Shown: positions 27,499 to 36,983 of the stretch, in pieces
Layout: each line of letters starts with the position of its first letter
How positions within the stretch are numbered: the first letter of the stretch is position 1
NCBI RefSeq assembly: GCF_002831645.1
Contig: NZ_CP025117.1
Coordinates: forward strand, 2,371,001 to 2,435,000
Source of the DNA: Olleya sp. Bg11-27
GTDB lineage: Bacteria > Bacteroidota > Bacteroidia > Flavobacteriales > Flavobacteriaceae
Direction: 5' to 3'
Length of the DNA stretch: 64,000 bases
Made by a program: the position numbers and the translations under genes
The notes under the pieces: generated by a model
What the model was told of the DNA's origin: nothing
What the model saw: the letters and a program-made list of their open reading frames with translations, nothing else
The model's database searches: none

Positions 27499-28760
27499 TG
27501 GTAAACTGGCCCGTCATATTAGATATTGCAAAAAAGCAATTGTTAACTAAGTTTAAGTCTACTGCTATTGCGGCATTGGGCGTCACTTTTGGTATTGGTG
27601 CGTATATTACTTTGGTTAGTTTTATGACAGGTTTAAATAATATGTTAGACGATTTAATTTTAAATCAAACGCCACATATTCATGTGTATAATGAGATCGA
27701 ACCTTCAAAACGGCAACCTGTAGCTCTTTACGAAGCTTTTAAAAACAGCTTAAATGTGGTGCATTCTATTAAGCCAAAGTTAAGTCAGAAAAAAATCCAT
27801 AATGCGCTACCTATTATAAACTTTTTAAATAAAAATGAGGCTGTAAAAGGAGCGATTCCGCAAATAAAAACACAAATATTTTATATCGCTGGTTCCATTG
27901 AAATAGCTGGTAATTTAACAGGAATACAACCCATTGAGGAAGCTAAATTGTTCAATTTTAGAGATTATATTATTGAAGGGTCGCCAGAGAAGCTTAAAAA
28001 CACTGAAAACGGTATTTTATTAGGATCGGGTATTGCTAAAAAAATGGCGTTATCGGTTGGGGACCGTATTCAGATCAGTACAATAAGAGGCGATGTGTTT
28101 CCTTTAAAGATTGTTGGCCTTTATCAAAGTGGTATTTCGGATGTTGATGCGATTCAAAGTTTTGTCAATTTAAAAACAGTACAACGTATTTTAGGGGAAG
28201 CACAAAATTACATCACCGATATTAATATTAAATTGTATGCTATTGAAAAGGCACTGCCATTATCTAAAAAAATAGCACAACAATTTAATGTAACTGCAAT
28301 AGATATTAAAACGGCCAATGCACAGTTTGAAACTGGTACAGATGTCAGAAACCTTATTACTTACGCCGTCACTATCGCGTTATTGATTGTTGCAGGGTTT
28401 GGTGTGTACAACATTTTAAGCATGCTTATTTACGAGAAAATGAATGACATTGCTATTTTAAAAGCGGTCGGTTTTTCGGGTAATGATGTGCAGTATATTT
28501 TTATGAGTCAAGCCTTAATTATTGGAGTCGTAGGTGGCCTTTTAGGACTGTTAATTGGTTTGATTTTTACTAATATAATTAGCACCATTCCGTTTAAAAC
28601 GGACGCATTAGCAAAAGTAGAGACGTATCCCATAGATTTTAGTATTTGGTATTATGTTATAGGTTTTTCGTTTGCAATTATCTCAACTTTTTTTGCGGGC
28701 TATTTGCCAGCTCTTAAAGCCAAAAAAATAGACCCAGTAAGAATAATAAGAGGACAATAA
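27498..28760 (+). CDS. ABC transporter permease, FtsX/LolC/MacB type
   Basis: 420 residues. An N-terminal membrane helix (about 18-42), a large periplasmic MacB-type domain (about 45-280), and three C-terminal helices (LITYAVTIALLIVAGFGVYN, then IIGVVGGLLGLLIGLIF and VIGFSFAIISTFFAGYLPA) ending in AKKIDPVRIIRG, the standard FtsX-family end. Overlaps both neighbours by one base (TAATG). Probably exports or extracts a lipid, peptide or small toxic compound. Confidence 0.9.
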   Translation: MVNWPVILDIAKKQLLTKFKSTAIAALGVTFGIGAYITLVSFMTGLNNMLDDLILNQTPHIHVYNEIEPSKRQPVALYEAFKNSLNVVHSIKPKLSQKKIHNALPIINFLNKNEAVKGAIPQIKTQIFYIAGSIEIAGNLTGIQPIEEAKLFNFRDYIIEGSPEKLKNTENGILLGSGIAKKMALSVGDRIQISTIRGDVFPLKIVGLYQSGISDVDAIQSFVNLKTVQRILGEAQNYITDINIKLYAIEKALPLSKKIAQQFNVTAIDIKTANAQFETGTDVRNLITYAVTIALLIVAGFGVYNILSMLIYEKMNDIAILKAVGFSGNDVQYIFMSQALIIGVVGGLLGLLIGLIFTNIISTIPFKTDALAKVETYPIDFSIWYYVIGFSFAIISTFFAGYLPALKAKKIDPVRIIRGQ

Positions 28761-29437
28761 TGGAGACCGTTTTAGAAGCAAAAAATATAAACAAATACTT
28801 TAAAAAGCCCGTGCCTTTTCATGTGCTGAAGGATATTAGTTTTAAAATTAATAAAGGTGAGTTTGTCTCCATAATGGGCAAATCTGGTTGTGGGAAATCT
28901 ACACTATTGTATATTTTGTCTACAATGGACACAGAATATGAGGGTGAGTTGTATTTGAATAACGATTTAATAAGTGGGGATAGCAGACAAAAGCTAACCG
29001 TTATTAGAAATAAACATATTGGTTTTGTGTTTCAGTTTCATTATTTGCTTTCTGAATTTACCGTGTTGGAAAATGTCATGCTGCCGGCTAAAAAGTTAGG
29101 CGAAAAAAGTGTTAAAGTCATTGAAAAAGAAGCGCTTGAAAAATTAAGAATATTAAATATTGAACATTTAGCACACAAGCGCGCATCTCAAGTTTCGGGA
29201 GGCGAAAAACAACGTGTCGCTATTGCTAGAGCACTTATCAATAATCCGTCAATAATTATGGGGGACGAGCCCACAGGGAATCTAGATAGCCATAATGCAG
29301 ACAATGTGTTTAATATCTTTAAAAAGTTAAGTGTAGAAGAAAATTTATCGTTGTTAATCGTCACTCACGACGAAGATTTTGCAAAACGTACCGATCGGAT
29401 TATTACCATGGAAGATGGTAAAATAATTAGCGAATAA
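28760..29437 (+). CDS. ABC transporter ATP-binding protein, LolD/MacB type
   Basis: 225 residues. Walker A GKSGCGKST, Q-loop FVFQFHYLLSEFTV, signature VSGGEKQRVAIARAL, Walker B IIMGDEPTGNLDS and H-loop IVTHD are complete. The LolD/MacB subgroup fits the FtsX-type permease before it. Last gene of the operon that begins with the WG-repeat gene. Confidence 0.95.
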   Translation: METVLEAKNINKYFKKPVPFHVLKDISFKINKGEFVSIMGKSGCGKSTLLYILSTMDTEYEGELYLNNDLISGDSRQKLTVIRNKHIGFVFQFHYLLSEFTVLENVMLPAKKLGEKSVKVIEKEALEKLRILNIEHLAHKRASQVSGGEKQRVAIARALINNPSIIMGDEPTGNLDSHNADNVFNIFKKLSVEENLSLLIVTHDEDFAKRTDRIITMEDGKIISE

Positions 29438-29451
29438 TTAACGTCTTAAAC

Positions 29452-29494
29452 TGATATTAATCAGTTTAAGCTATTGATTTTATTAGTAAATTTA
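29452..29494 (+). promoter_or_regulatory. FNR/FixK-like box and -7 element of the cbpA operon
   Basis: TGATATTAATCA at 29452-29463, inside a longer perfect palindrome AAACTGATATTAATCAGTTT, then 23 nt and TAAATTTA from 29487. The start codon chosen for the first gene is 29516. Confidence 0.72.
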
Positions 29495-29515
29495 GTGTTA
29501 CTAATAAAACCAGGT

Positions 29516-29728
29516 ATGAAAACAAAGCAAGAGTTACTTACAGAGATTACACAATTAACAACCAATATAGAAACTAATTACCCGGAACTATATACTTTTT
29601 TGTTAGAAGAACCCGTAACCATTCCTTCGGAAGAGCATCCACATATTGATCTTGCAGCTTTGCAAGATTATTTGGAGACTTTAAAACAAGAATTAAAACA
29701 CCACATAGAAAATAAAAAATTAAAATAA
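29516..29728 (+). CDS. Small cytoplasmic protein, first in the cbpA operon
   Basis: 70 residues from ATG 29516; a frame from 29474 exists but would start upstream of or at the predicted transcription start. Composition suggests two helices separated by a proline-containing acidic loop (EEPVTIPSEEHPH). It abuts cbpA (stop then ATG). I do not recognise the family; position suggests a partner or regulator of the chaperone. Confidence 0.7.
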   Translation: MKTKQELLTEITQLTTNIETNYPELYTFLLEEPVTIPSEEHPHIDLAALQDYLETLKQELKHHIENKKLK

Positions 29729-30622
29729 ATGGCAGTTGTAGAGTATTATAAAACGTTGGGCATTTCCAAAACAGCGTCAGAAAAAGATATAAAAAAAGCC
29801 TACAGAAAATTGGCGCGTAAGTACCATCCCGATTTAAATCCGAATGATAAAGACGCTGAAAAGAAGTTTAAAGAGATTAATGAGGCGAATGAAGTATTGA
29901 GTAATCCTGAAAATCGTAAAAAATACGATCAGTATGGAGAGCATTGGCAAAACTCTGAAGCTTATGAGCAATCAAAACGTCAACAGCAGCAGCAACAACG
30001 TGCGTATCAAGGTCAATCTGGTCAAGCAGGTGGCTATGGTCAACATGATTTTGAAGACATCTTTGGTAACATGTTTGGCGGTCAGGCGTCTGGAGGGCAA
30101 CGTACCTCAAGATTTAGAGGTCAAGATTTTAATGCAGAGCTTCAGTTGGATTTAAAAGAGGTGTACGAAGATCATAAACGTACGCTGACTGTAAATAATA
30201 AAAACATCAGAATCACCATTCCTGCAGGAGTAGAAAATGGACAAACCATTAAGATTAAAGGATACGGTGGCAAAGGAACAAATAATGGTCCTAATGGTGA
30301 TTTATTAATTCAGTTTTCAATTACTAATAACACCAAATTCAAAAGAGATAAAGACAACCTGTATGCGACTGTAGATTTAGATTTATACACAGCACTATTG
30401 GGAGGCGATTTAATGGTGGATACTTTTACAGGAAAAGTGAAATTAACTATTAAACCAGAAACTCAAAACGGAACAAAAGTTAAGTTGAAAGGCAAAGGGT
30501 TTCCGAAGTATAAAAAAGCAGGGCAATTTGGAGATTTGTACATCACTTACCAGATAAAAACGCCGACAAAACTGACGGATAAAGAGAAAGAATTATTTAC
30601 AGAACTTCAAAAACTAAGATAA
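29729..30622 (+). CDS. cbpA: CbpA-like DnaJ-family co-chaperone
   Basis: 297 residues. J domain about 5-68 with H33-P34-D35; a G/Q-rich linker ([18 protein letters not shown]) with a [19 protein letters not shown] segment; then two C-terminal beta domains ([44 protein letters not shown]). It lacks the zinc-finger repeats of DnaJ, as is normal for CbpA. Stimulates DnaK and can bind DNA or clients in stationary phase. The following gene is its modulator. Confidence 0.93.
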   Translation: MAVVEYYKTLGISKTASEKDIKKAYRKLARKYHPDLNPNDKDAEKKFKEINEANEVLSNPENRKKYDQYGEHWQNSEAYEQSKRQQQQQQRAYQGQSGQAGGYGQHDFEDIFGNMFGGQASGGQRTSRFRGQDFNAELQLDLKEVYEDHKRTLTVNNKNIRITIPAGVENGQTIKIKGYGGKGTNNGPNGDLLIQFSITNNTKFKRDKDNLYATVDLDLYTALLGGDLMVDTFTGKVKLTIKPETQNGTKVKLKGKGFPKYKKAGQFGDLYITYQIKTPTKLTDKEKELFTELQKLR

Positions 30623-30624
30623 TT

Positions 30625-30921
30625 ATGGAAGTAACAGATTTAATTTCTATAACCACTTTTTGCACACATTATAATGTGCCTACAGCCTTTATTAACGATT
30701 TACAAGATTATGAGCTAATAGAAGTTGTCGTTTCTGAGCAAGAGGAATATATCAAAATAACGCAAATTAATGAAGTTGAAAAAATGATGCGTTTGCACTA
30801 TGATTTAAACATCAATTTAGAAGGTTTAGATGCCGTATATAATTTATTAAAGCGAGTCGAAAACTTACAAAGCGAAATAACATCACTTAATAATAAATTA
30901 AGGCTTTATGAAGATTTATAG
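30625..30921 (+). CDS. cbpM: CbpM-like chaperone modulator
   Basis: 98 residues, immediately after cbpA. MEVTDLISITTFCTHYNVPTAF and the helical tail (AVYNLLKRVENLQSEITSLNN) match the MerR-like CbpM group, which binds the CbpA J domain and inhibits it. The order cbpA-cbpM is the same as in proteobacteria. Confidence 0.88.
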   Translation: MEVTDLISITTFCTHYNVPTAFINDLQDYELIEVVVSEQEEYIKITQINEVEKMMRLHYDLNINLEGLDAVYNLLKRVENLQSEITSLNNKLRLYEDL

Positions 30922-30939
30922 GGCATACAATATTAAATA

Positions 30940-31833
30940 ATGGACGCCATACAACAATTGTTTCAAGACTATCCGCTTGTAAAAAGTATTATTAAATATG
31001 TTATTATAGTCGGCTTTGTATTACTATGTATTCAGTTTGTTAGAACTTTTTTAAAACGAAACATTGCCAATGCTTCAGTACGTTATAAGTCACAAAAAGG
31101 AGTAGAATTACTAGGTTATTTTATACTTGGTGTTATTACTATTTTGTATTTTACAGGAAGTATTAAAGACTTTACGGTAACTTTAGGTTTGCTGTCTGCG
31201 GGATTAGCCTTTACATTGCAGGAGTTAATTTTAAGTATTGCAGGTTCTGTGTATATTTTTATTGTAAAAGTGTATGAGCCTGGAGATCGTATAGAGATTA
31301 ACGGTATTAAAGGCGATGTTATTGATGTGGATAGTATTTACACCACGATGATGGAAATTGGGCAATGGGTGCAAAGCGATAATTATACAGGACGAATTGT
31401 AAAACTAAGTAATGCCTTTGTGTTTAAAGGACCGGTGTATAATTACTCTAAAGATTTTCCTTTTATTTGGGACGAATTTAATTTACCAATCCGTTATGGT
31501 TCGGATATCGAATTGGCTAAAAGCATCATTATTGGCGCGGCAACAGCAACACTTGCCGAATATACTAAAGCATCAAAGGATAAATGGATAGAAGTCGTGT
31601 CTAAATATTATGTGGAAGATGCTATGGTGGAACCGACGCTAGCAACAACGTTAACAGACAATTGGATTCAATTTAATTTGCGATATATCGTCGATTATAA
31701 AAAAAGGAGAGTGACCAAACACCTTTTAAACGATTTGATTAGAAAAGATATTGAAGCGACCAATGGTAAAGTTATTTTAGCTTCTGCAACGGTGGAGCTT
31801 ATTAAAATACCTGAAATAGAGATTAAAAAATAA
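30940..31833 (+). CDS. Small-conductance mechanosensitive channel (MscS family)
   Basis: 297 residues. Three membrane segments (about 16-35, 52-72, 75-103), the third being the pore helix with LGLLSAGLAFTLQELILSIAG, followed by the beta domain (VYEPGDRIEINGIKGDVIDVD) and a cytoplasmic alpha/beta part. Relieves turgor on osmotic downshift. Fourth gene in the cbpA operon. Confidence 0.93.
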   Translation: MDAIQQLFQDYPLVKSIIKYVIIVGFVLLCIQFVRTFLKRNIANASVRYKSQKGVELLGYFILGVITILYFTGSIKDFTVTLGLLSAGLAFTLQELILSIAGSVYIFIVKVYEPGDRIEINGIKGDVIDVDSIYTTMMEIGQWVQSDNYTGRIVKLSNAFVFKGPVYNYSKDFPFIWDEFNLPIRYGSDIELAKSIIIGAATATLAEYTKASKDKWIEVVSKYYVEDAMVEPTLATTLTDNWIQFNLRYIVDYKKRRVTKHLLNDLIRKDIEATNGKVILASATVELIKIPEIEIKK

Positions 31834-31866
31834 CAGTTTAAAACTTTTAAAAGATACAAAAGCCGC

Positions 31867-33090
31867 ATGCGTAGCCATTCCATTTTCAAAATATTACTGT
31901 TATGTTTCGCTATTTTGGTTATTGATGCTTTAGCTTTTTATTGGTTACAATCTATAACAGTATTGCTCTCGTCTACAGTTTTACAAACCATCATAAATGT
32001 CGTGTTTTGGCTGTTTACTTTTGGTTTAATTGCTGCCATTATAATACTAAAAGTGAGATTGGATCATGTTGCTATAAAGAAGAAGCAACGTTTGATCTCT
32101 TCGTTATATGGGCTTACAGTCTCGTCTTTTATTCCTAAAATAATTTTTGTAATTATTATTTCTATACTGTATTATTCAAACTATATCATCTCAGAAAAAC
32201 AATCGCTTATTATCATTCCTTTAATAGGTTTGATTGCTGGATTTTTACCGTTTTTTGTTATTGCTTATGCTATTTTTAAATCCGCGTATCATTTTAAAGT
32301 ACATCATGTTACTGTAACTTCTAAACAACTACCCAAAGCGTTTAATGGTACTAAAATTATACAGATTTCCGATTTACACATCGGTAGTTTTAATTACCGG
32401 TACCATCTTTTAGACAAAGCTGTCAAAAAAATAAATCATGAAAAACCTGATTTTATTTGCTTTACAGGCGATTTAGTTAATAATTATGCTTGGGAACTAG
32501 AGGGTTGGGAAAACACCTTAGGACAACTAAAAGCAACACACGGTAAATATGCTATTTTAGGAAATCATGATTATGGCGATTATAGCGTGTGGCGTACCGA
32601 ACAGGAAAAAGCAGCTAATTTTGACACTATAAAACAGTTTTTTAGGACCATTAATTTTAAGCTTTTATTAAATGAAGCACATATAATTGAGCGTAATACC
32701 GCCAAAATGGCCATTATTGGGATAGAAAACTGGGGGAAACCACCCTTTAAGCAATACGGCGATTTACAAAAAGCGTTAACCGATGTAGACGCTGTTCCTT
32801 TTAAGTTGTTGCTTTCTCATGATCCTACCCACTGGACAGAAGAAGTGATTCTTAAAACAGATATTGCCTTGACGCTAGCTGGTCATACGCATGGGATGCA
32901 AGCCGGAATTAAAATCAGAAAAAAAGAATGGAGCCCGATTAAATATAAATATAAACATTGGGCAGGGTTATATCAAATTAACGCACAATACCTTTATGTT
33001 AACCGCGGTCTAGGTTGGTTGGGCTTTCCTGGACGGATTGGAATGCGACCAGAAATAACATGTATCACCTTAAAAACAACAACTGATTAA
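31867..33090 (+). CDS. Membrane-anchored metallophosphoesterase
   Basis: 407 residues. Four hydrophobic segments fill about 1-140. The catalytic domain has the full dimetal set: IQISDLHIGSF, CFTGDLVNNYAW, LGNHDYGD, LLSHDPTHW and LAGHTHGMQ. Members of this YkuE-like group act on membrane-linked phosphoesters; substrate unknown. Ends the cbpA operon: the FNR-like box of the next gene overlaps its stop codon. Confidence 0.9.
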   Translation: MRSHSIFKILLLCFAILVIDALAFYWLQSITVLLSSTVLQTIINVVFWLFTFGLIAAIIILKVRLDHVAIKKKQRLISSLYGLTVSSFIPKIIFVIIISILYYSNYIISEKQSLIIIPLIGLIAGFLPFFVIAYAIFKSAYHFKVHHVTVTSKQLPKAFNGTKIIQISDLHIGSFNYRYHLLDKAVKKINHEKPDFICFTGDLVNNYAWELEGWENTLGQLKATHGKYAILGNHDYGDYSVWRTEQEKAANFDTIKQFFRTINFKLLLNEAHIIERNTAKMAIIGIENWGKPPFKQYGDLQKALTDVDAVPFKLLLSHDPTHWTEEVILKTDIALTLAGHTHGMQAGIKIRKKEWSPIKYKYKHWAGLYQINAQYLYVNRGLGWLGFPGRIGMRPEITCITLKTTTD

Positions 33091-33126
33091 TATCATAGTT
33101 TTTATCTTAGATATTAAATATTATTA
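33084..33126 (+). promoter_or_regulatory. FNR/FixK-like box upstream of the PNPOx-like gene
   Basis: TGATTAATATCA at 33084-33095 (third copy of this exact box). At the standard 23-nt distance is TATTATTA (33119), the weakest -7 match of the set. The start codon is 93 bp downstream. Confidence 0.55.
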
Positions 33127-33187
33127 CTGTTGTAAAAATAGAGATAAAACATAATAAGTACATTGTATAACCTTAAATCAAGCAGCC

Positions 33188-33652
33188 ATGTTTAAAAATT
33201 TAGAAACCAAAGAAATCGATTATATTTTAGAAAACAATTATATAGGTCAGATCGGTTATATCTATAACAACAGACCGTTTGTTGTACCTATTACTTATTT
33301 TTATGATAAAGAAAATAACGCTATTATTTGCTATTCTGGAGATGGGCATAAAATGAATGCCATGCGTAAAAACCCAAGTGTCTCTTTATTGGTATCGGAT
33401 GTAGATTCTGTTACCGATTGGAAATCCGTTTTAGTACATGGTGTTTTCGAGCAGCATTTTGGTAGTGATGCTAAAGCGTATTTGCATAAATTCTCATTGG
33501 GTATAAAAGACATTATATTAGAGAAGGAGCATAGCAAAGCTAATTTTATCAGCGACTTTTCTAGTAAGATTTATAAAGATAATGTGCCCGCTGTATTTAT
33601 TATAAAAATTGATGAATTAACAGGTAAAAAGCGTTTGGATTTTAGAGCATAA
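33188..33652 (+). CDS. Pyridoxamine 5'-phosphate oxidase-like flavin-binding protein
   Basis: 154 residues. Split-barrel flavin-binding fold: GYIYNNRPFVVPITYFYD, IICYSGDGHKMNAMRKNPSVSLLV and WKSVLVHGVFEQ are the FMN-contacting strands. The group includes FMN- or haem-binding proteins of unknown substrate that appear in hypoxia regulons elsewhere. Cytoplasmic. Single gene with its own FNR-like box and a strong downstream terminator. Confidence 0.88.
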   Translation: MFKNLETKEIDYILENNYIGQIGYIYNNRPFVVPITYFYDKENNAIICYSGDGHKMNAMRKNPSVSLLVSDVDSVTDWKSVLVHGVFEQHFGSDAKAYLHKFSLGIKDIILEKEHSKANFISDFSSKIYKDNVPAVFIIKIDELTGKKRLDFRA

Positions 33653-33692
33653 CTATCAAAAGTAAAAGTTTAGAATTTAAAGTTTAAATATA

Positions 33693-33724
33693 AAAAAAGA
33701 GCTAATGTATATTAGCTCTTTTTT
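33693..33724. terminator. Bidirectional terminator
   Basis: AAAAAAGAGCTAAT / ATTAGCTCTTTTTT, 14 perfect pairs, loop GTAT, between convergent genes. Confidence 0.92.
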
Positions 33725-33742
33725 AGTAACACTTGTTTAGTG

Positions 33743-34513
33743 TTAATGACTTAAATATCTATTGTAAAGACTGACTTGCAAAGCACGTTTAGCATCTTTT
33801 AATAGTTGCTTAACGGTATCTAAGGTTTCTTGTCTTACGGTTGCAATTTCTTCTAGGGTAAGTTTCTCGTTTGTATATAACTCAAAAACATGACGCATGG
33901 CAGTTGGTAAATTACCAACGACAAAACTAGTGTGTCGTTTTACAGTCTCTTGGTTGATATGTTTGTCTATGGAATTAATAAAATCGGCTTCATCATTTTC
34001 AATAAAAACAGGTTTTAATTCGTAATCATTGTGGTTGTAAGACGGATCTGTCAATTCTTCAATTAACAAGAAATCGCCATCAGCATCTTTGGTGTATTTT
34101 TCTTCCATCGCGTCCCATTCTGGTTTAGAGTAGTTGTCAATATTCTTAAAAAACAAGTCATTAAATTCCTCTTCTACTTTTATATCTAACATCAATTGAT
34201 CTGTCTTTTGATACAGCCAAGCATAAAAATCGGAAGCCTGTTTAACGTCTTCGATATGATCATAGATTTCAATAAAAAGCTGATCTATAATATCGTCACC
34301 TTTGTATTTGCCTTTAGAGAAGTGCCCGTTACTTATAAATACATTTAAAGCTCTGTTGATATAATTTCTTAACGTTGGTAATATTTTTAAAACTAAAGCA
34401 TTAAACGCTGCTTTATCACCTTGAGTTTTAAAGGCTACTAAATTGGTGTACGATTGTTGTATAAATAGGTGGTACTCTTGTTTATTTTGGTAATAACTAG
34501 TGTTTGATTTCAT
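33743..34513 (-). CDS. RNA polymerase sigma-factor-like protein
   Basis: 256 residues. The C-terminal 70 residues form a sigma-70 region-4 helix-turn-helix (LPTAMRHVFELYTNEKLTLEEIATVRQETLDTVKQLLKDAKRAL). A region-2-like helix set is visible around FNALVLKILPTLRNYINRALN and ADFYAWLYQKTDQLML, but separated by an acidic insert (EKYTKDADGDFLLIEELTD). A diverged extracytoplasmic-function-type sigma factor is likely. No anti-sigma gene is next to it. Confidence 0.75.
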   Translation of the reverse strand: MKSNTSYYQNKQEYHLFIQQSYTNLVAFKTQGDKAAFNALVLKILPTLRNYINRALNVFISNGHFSKGKYKGDDIIDQLFIEIYDHIEDVKQASDFYAWLYQKTDQLMLDIKVEEEFNDLFFKNIDNYSKPEWDAMEEKYTKDADGDFLLIEELTDPSYNHNDYELKPVFIENDEADFINSIDKHINQETVKRHTSFVVGNLPTAMRHVFELYTNEKLTLEEIATVRQETLDTVKQLLKDAKRALQVSLYNRYLSH

Positions 34514-34644
34514 AAGGTTATGGTTTACTTTAAAGTTACTATTTTTATCAAAATTAAAATTACAAATAAGAAAAGTTTAACCTTTTAGTGTCTTGGTTTG
34601 TAGTTGTGTACTATAAGATTTTGTACAGTATTTCTGTTTTTATA

Positions 34645-35478
34645 CTAGTCAATAGCCGGTATTATTAAAAGCGGTATAGACGGATAGGATACCACGTTTT
34701 TAATGATGGGTTCATTCATTAAGTTTTCAATAAAACTATGTTGGTAGTTTATTAAAACAAGAAGATTAATATCCTGTTCTTTTATAAATTTAGTAATCTC
34801 TTGCGTCTTTTTATCATCATTTGGCATCCAATGGAAACTATTGGGATAGTCTACTAAATTAGATTGTAGTGTTGCTAAATTATAGTTTTGTGCGTCTGTA
34901 AGTGTTTTTTCTTTACAGATATGAACCACTTTTATTTTAGAATCGTATAATTTAGAGATGTCTTTTAAAGGCTGTAATTCGTCACCAAAAAAGCGGTTAT
35001 AATCCGTAGCAAAAGCAATCTGTTTAGGGGCAACAAAATCAAAGTTATCCGGAACAACTACTATTGGGCAAAGCTTCATTTGTTTAATCAAATTAATAGT
35101 ATTGCTTCCAAAAAGGATCTCTTTAGATTTAGAAGCTCCTTTGGTTCCCATAAATACCATATCTATCTGGTATTTTTTGACAGCAGCGTCTACAGCATCT
35201 TGAAGTTTTTCGGTACTAAAAATAATTTCGAAGGTATGCTTAGATAATTCATCAATAGCATCCGCTTGATCTTTTAGTTCAAATAACTGCTTTTCAGCAT
35301 CTGCTTTTAAAGTGTCGATATAATTGGAAGTAATATACGTTCGTGTGCTAGATTTTACAGACCAAGCATGCAGTAAATAAAAAGTGCAGGATTGATTTTT
35401 ATATAATTTTAGAGTGTATAATAAGGCGCTCCAAGCGTTGTCTGAAAAGTCTGTAGGAATTAAAATAGATTGTTTCAT
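34645..35478 (-). CDS. Universal stress protein, two Usp domains
   Basis: 277 residues. MKQSILIPTDFSDNAWSALLY opens domain 1, which carries FMGTKGASKSKEILFGSNTINLIK (nucleotide-binding-type loop, about 113-136); domain 2 from about 152 (IAFATDYNRFFG) is degenerate. Starts 11 bp after the stop of the next usp gene, so they form a two-gene unit. Paralogue of 22037-22885. Confidence 0.92.
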   Translation of the reverse strand: MKQSILIPTDFSDNAWSALLYTLKLYKNQSCTFYLLHAWSVKSSTRTYITSNYIDTLKADAEKQLFELKDQADAIDELSKHTFEIIFSTEKLQDAVDAAVKKYQIDMVFMGTKGASKSKEILFGSNTINLIKQMKLCPIVVVPDNFDFVAPKQIAFATDYNRFFGDELQPLKDISKLYDSKIKVVHICKEKTLTDAQNYNLATLQSNLVDYPNSFHWMPNDDKKTQEITKFIKEQDINLLVLINYQHSFIENLMNEPIIKNVVSYPSIPLLIIPAID

Positions 35479-35489
35479 AAAGTAAGTTA

Positions 35490-36335
35490 TTATTTAAAAG
35501 TAGATGGTATGACTAAAAAAGGAATGGTTAAATGGAAGCCTATTTGATTAATATTAGATTTAAAAAATAAGTTTTCAAAAAACGAGTGCTTATTGTTAAT
35601 CATTACCAATAAATTTATAGGTGTTTTTAATTGGAATGTGGTAATTGCTTCAGGTACATTTTGGTTGTGGACCTCATGAAACAAATGGGCTGTTTTTGTA
35701 AAGAAGTGTTCTAGTGTGTCTCGATTTTTCTTTTGTACCGCTGTTAATTCTTCTTGATAGCTAACATTCAAAATATTGACTCTAGACTGATACGAAGTCG
35801 CAATATCTATGATGGGCTGTAATTGTTTGTCCTGAAAATCTATTTGATAATCTGATGGAAATAGTAGCTCACGAGGGGTTTCAAATTCAAAACCGCTAGG
35901 TACAGCGATAATGGGGCATTTGGCATGTTTTAATACATGAATAGTATTAGAGCCGAATAAGACTTCTTGTAATCCAGTCGCGCCTTTTGTACCCATAACA
36001 ATGAGCTCCATAACGTTGGCCTTGTAAAGGGATTTGATTTCGTCTGTTAGCGTATTAAATGAGGATATCTGAGCAAACGTATGGTTCGGGTTGCTAAACT
36101 CTTGTTCTATTTTTTCTACTAGGGTTTCTAATTTATCTTTGGAAGCCTTGGCGGTCGTTTCAATTAATTCCATCTCAAAAGCACTATCATTAATGTCTTG
36201 ATATTGATAAATAAGCGGCGTGTAGGTATTTAATAAGGTAAACACGCAGGTGTCATTTTTATACAATTGAAGTGCATATTGTATAGCATTCCAAGAATTA
36301 TCTGAAAAGTCGGTTGGTAGAAGTATTTTTTTCAC
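35490..36335 (-). CDS. Universal stress protein, two Usp domains
   Basis: 281 residues from GTG 36335, chosen because it gives KKILLPTDFSDNSWNAIQYA directly after the start as in the paralogues; a longer frame to 36386 would add an unlikely hydrophobic leader and pass the predicted transcription start. Nucleotide-binding loop VMGTKGATGLQEVLFGSN in domain 1; degenerate domain 2. First of two usp genes, under an FNR-like promoter. Confidence 0.88.
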   Translation of the reverse strand: MKKILLPTDFSDNSWNAIQYALQLYKNDTCVFTLLNTYTPLIYQYQDINDSAFEMELIETTAKASKDKLETLVEKIEQEFSNPNHTFAQISSFNTLTDEIKSLYKANVMELIVMGTKGATGLQEVLFGSNTIHVLKHAKCPIIAVPSGFEFETPRELLFPSDYQIDFQDKQLQPIIDIATSYQSRVNILNVSYQEELTAVQKKNRDTLEHFFTKTAHLFHEVHNQNVPEAITTFQLKTPINLLVMINNKHSFFENLFFKSNINQIGFHLTIPFLVIPSTFK

Positions 36336-36359
36336 AGTAATGGTGTTTATTATTATGTA

Positions 36360-36402
36360 TAAAATTACAAGTAACACAAGACACAAACTATGACATATAT
36401 CA
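36360..36402 (-). promoter_or_regulatory. FNR/FixK-like box and -7 element of the double usp operon
   Basis: TGACATATATCA at 36391-36402 (one mismatch to TGAT-N4-ATCA), 23 nt, then TAATTTTA reading leftward from 36367. Confidence 0.6.
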
Positions 36403-36482
36403 GATAACCCAAAAAAACAAGAGGTATAAAATGGGGGCTAGGACGTGGGTGATTTTAGATAAGTACGCCCTTTTTAATAGTA

Positions 36483-36971
36483 TTAGTACCCGAGTTTGTT
36501 TTTTATGGCAGGAACTTCCCATTTAATCATCTCTTTTAAAAACTCATCCACTTTTTCTATAATTAGTTTTTCGGTAATTTCTTTTGGACTTAGTATGCCT
36601 AAATCGATGGTACTGTTTTCAATTGGCATGTTTTCGACAATAGGAAATAAAATAAAGACAAAAACATCACCATTATACGATTGAGAAAAGACTAGGGCTG
36701 CTCCTGGAATAAATTGATAAGCAGGAATTTTATTTGTACTATTAATTAACTCAGTCGGAAACGACTCAAACGTAATATTTACGGCTTCATTATTATTTAT
36801 CCAATGTAGCTGTTGCATGTTCCAACCGATACTGTATTGGTTAACAATGCTGGATAGTGTATTTACAAGTAAATCTTTAGTTGTTGTTTTCCAGAGTAAT
36901 TTTTTAGCAACAACTGTTTCAATAGATTTTTTATAATCTAATACGCGTTCTTCTAAGTGTTCTATTGTCAT
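36483..36971 (-). CDS. Uncharacterised protein, last gene of the mla operon
   Basis: 162 residues, no signal peptide, mixed alpha/beta (VNITFESFPTEL, GAALVFSQSYNGDVFVFILFP). Family not recognised. It begins 12 bp after the stop of the mlaD-like gene and shares its strand, so it is probably co-transcribed and may serve lipid transport or stress response. Confidence 0.75.
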   Translation of the reverse strand: MTIEHLEERVLDYKKSIETVVAKKLLWKTTTKDLLVNTLSSIVNQYSIGWNMQQLHWINNNEAVNITFESFPTELINSTNKIPAYQFIPGAALVFSQSYNGDVFVFILFPIVENMPIENSTIDLGILSPKEITEKLIIEKVDEFLKEMIKWEVPAIKNKLGY

Positions 36972-36983
36972 AATAACTCCTCT

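Noticed and set aside
33743-34513. Sigma-like gene as member of the FNR-like regulon
   Set aside because: Its upstream region has no TGAT-N4-ATCA box at the fixed spacing.
36336-36386. Upstream start at 36386 for the usp gene
   Set aside because: It adds a hydrophobic leader absent from the paralogues and starts before the predicted transcription start.
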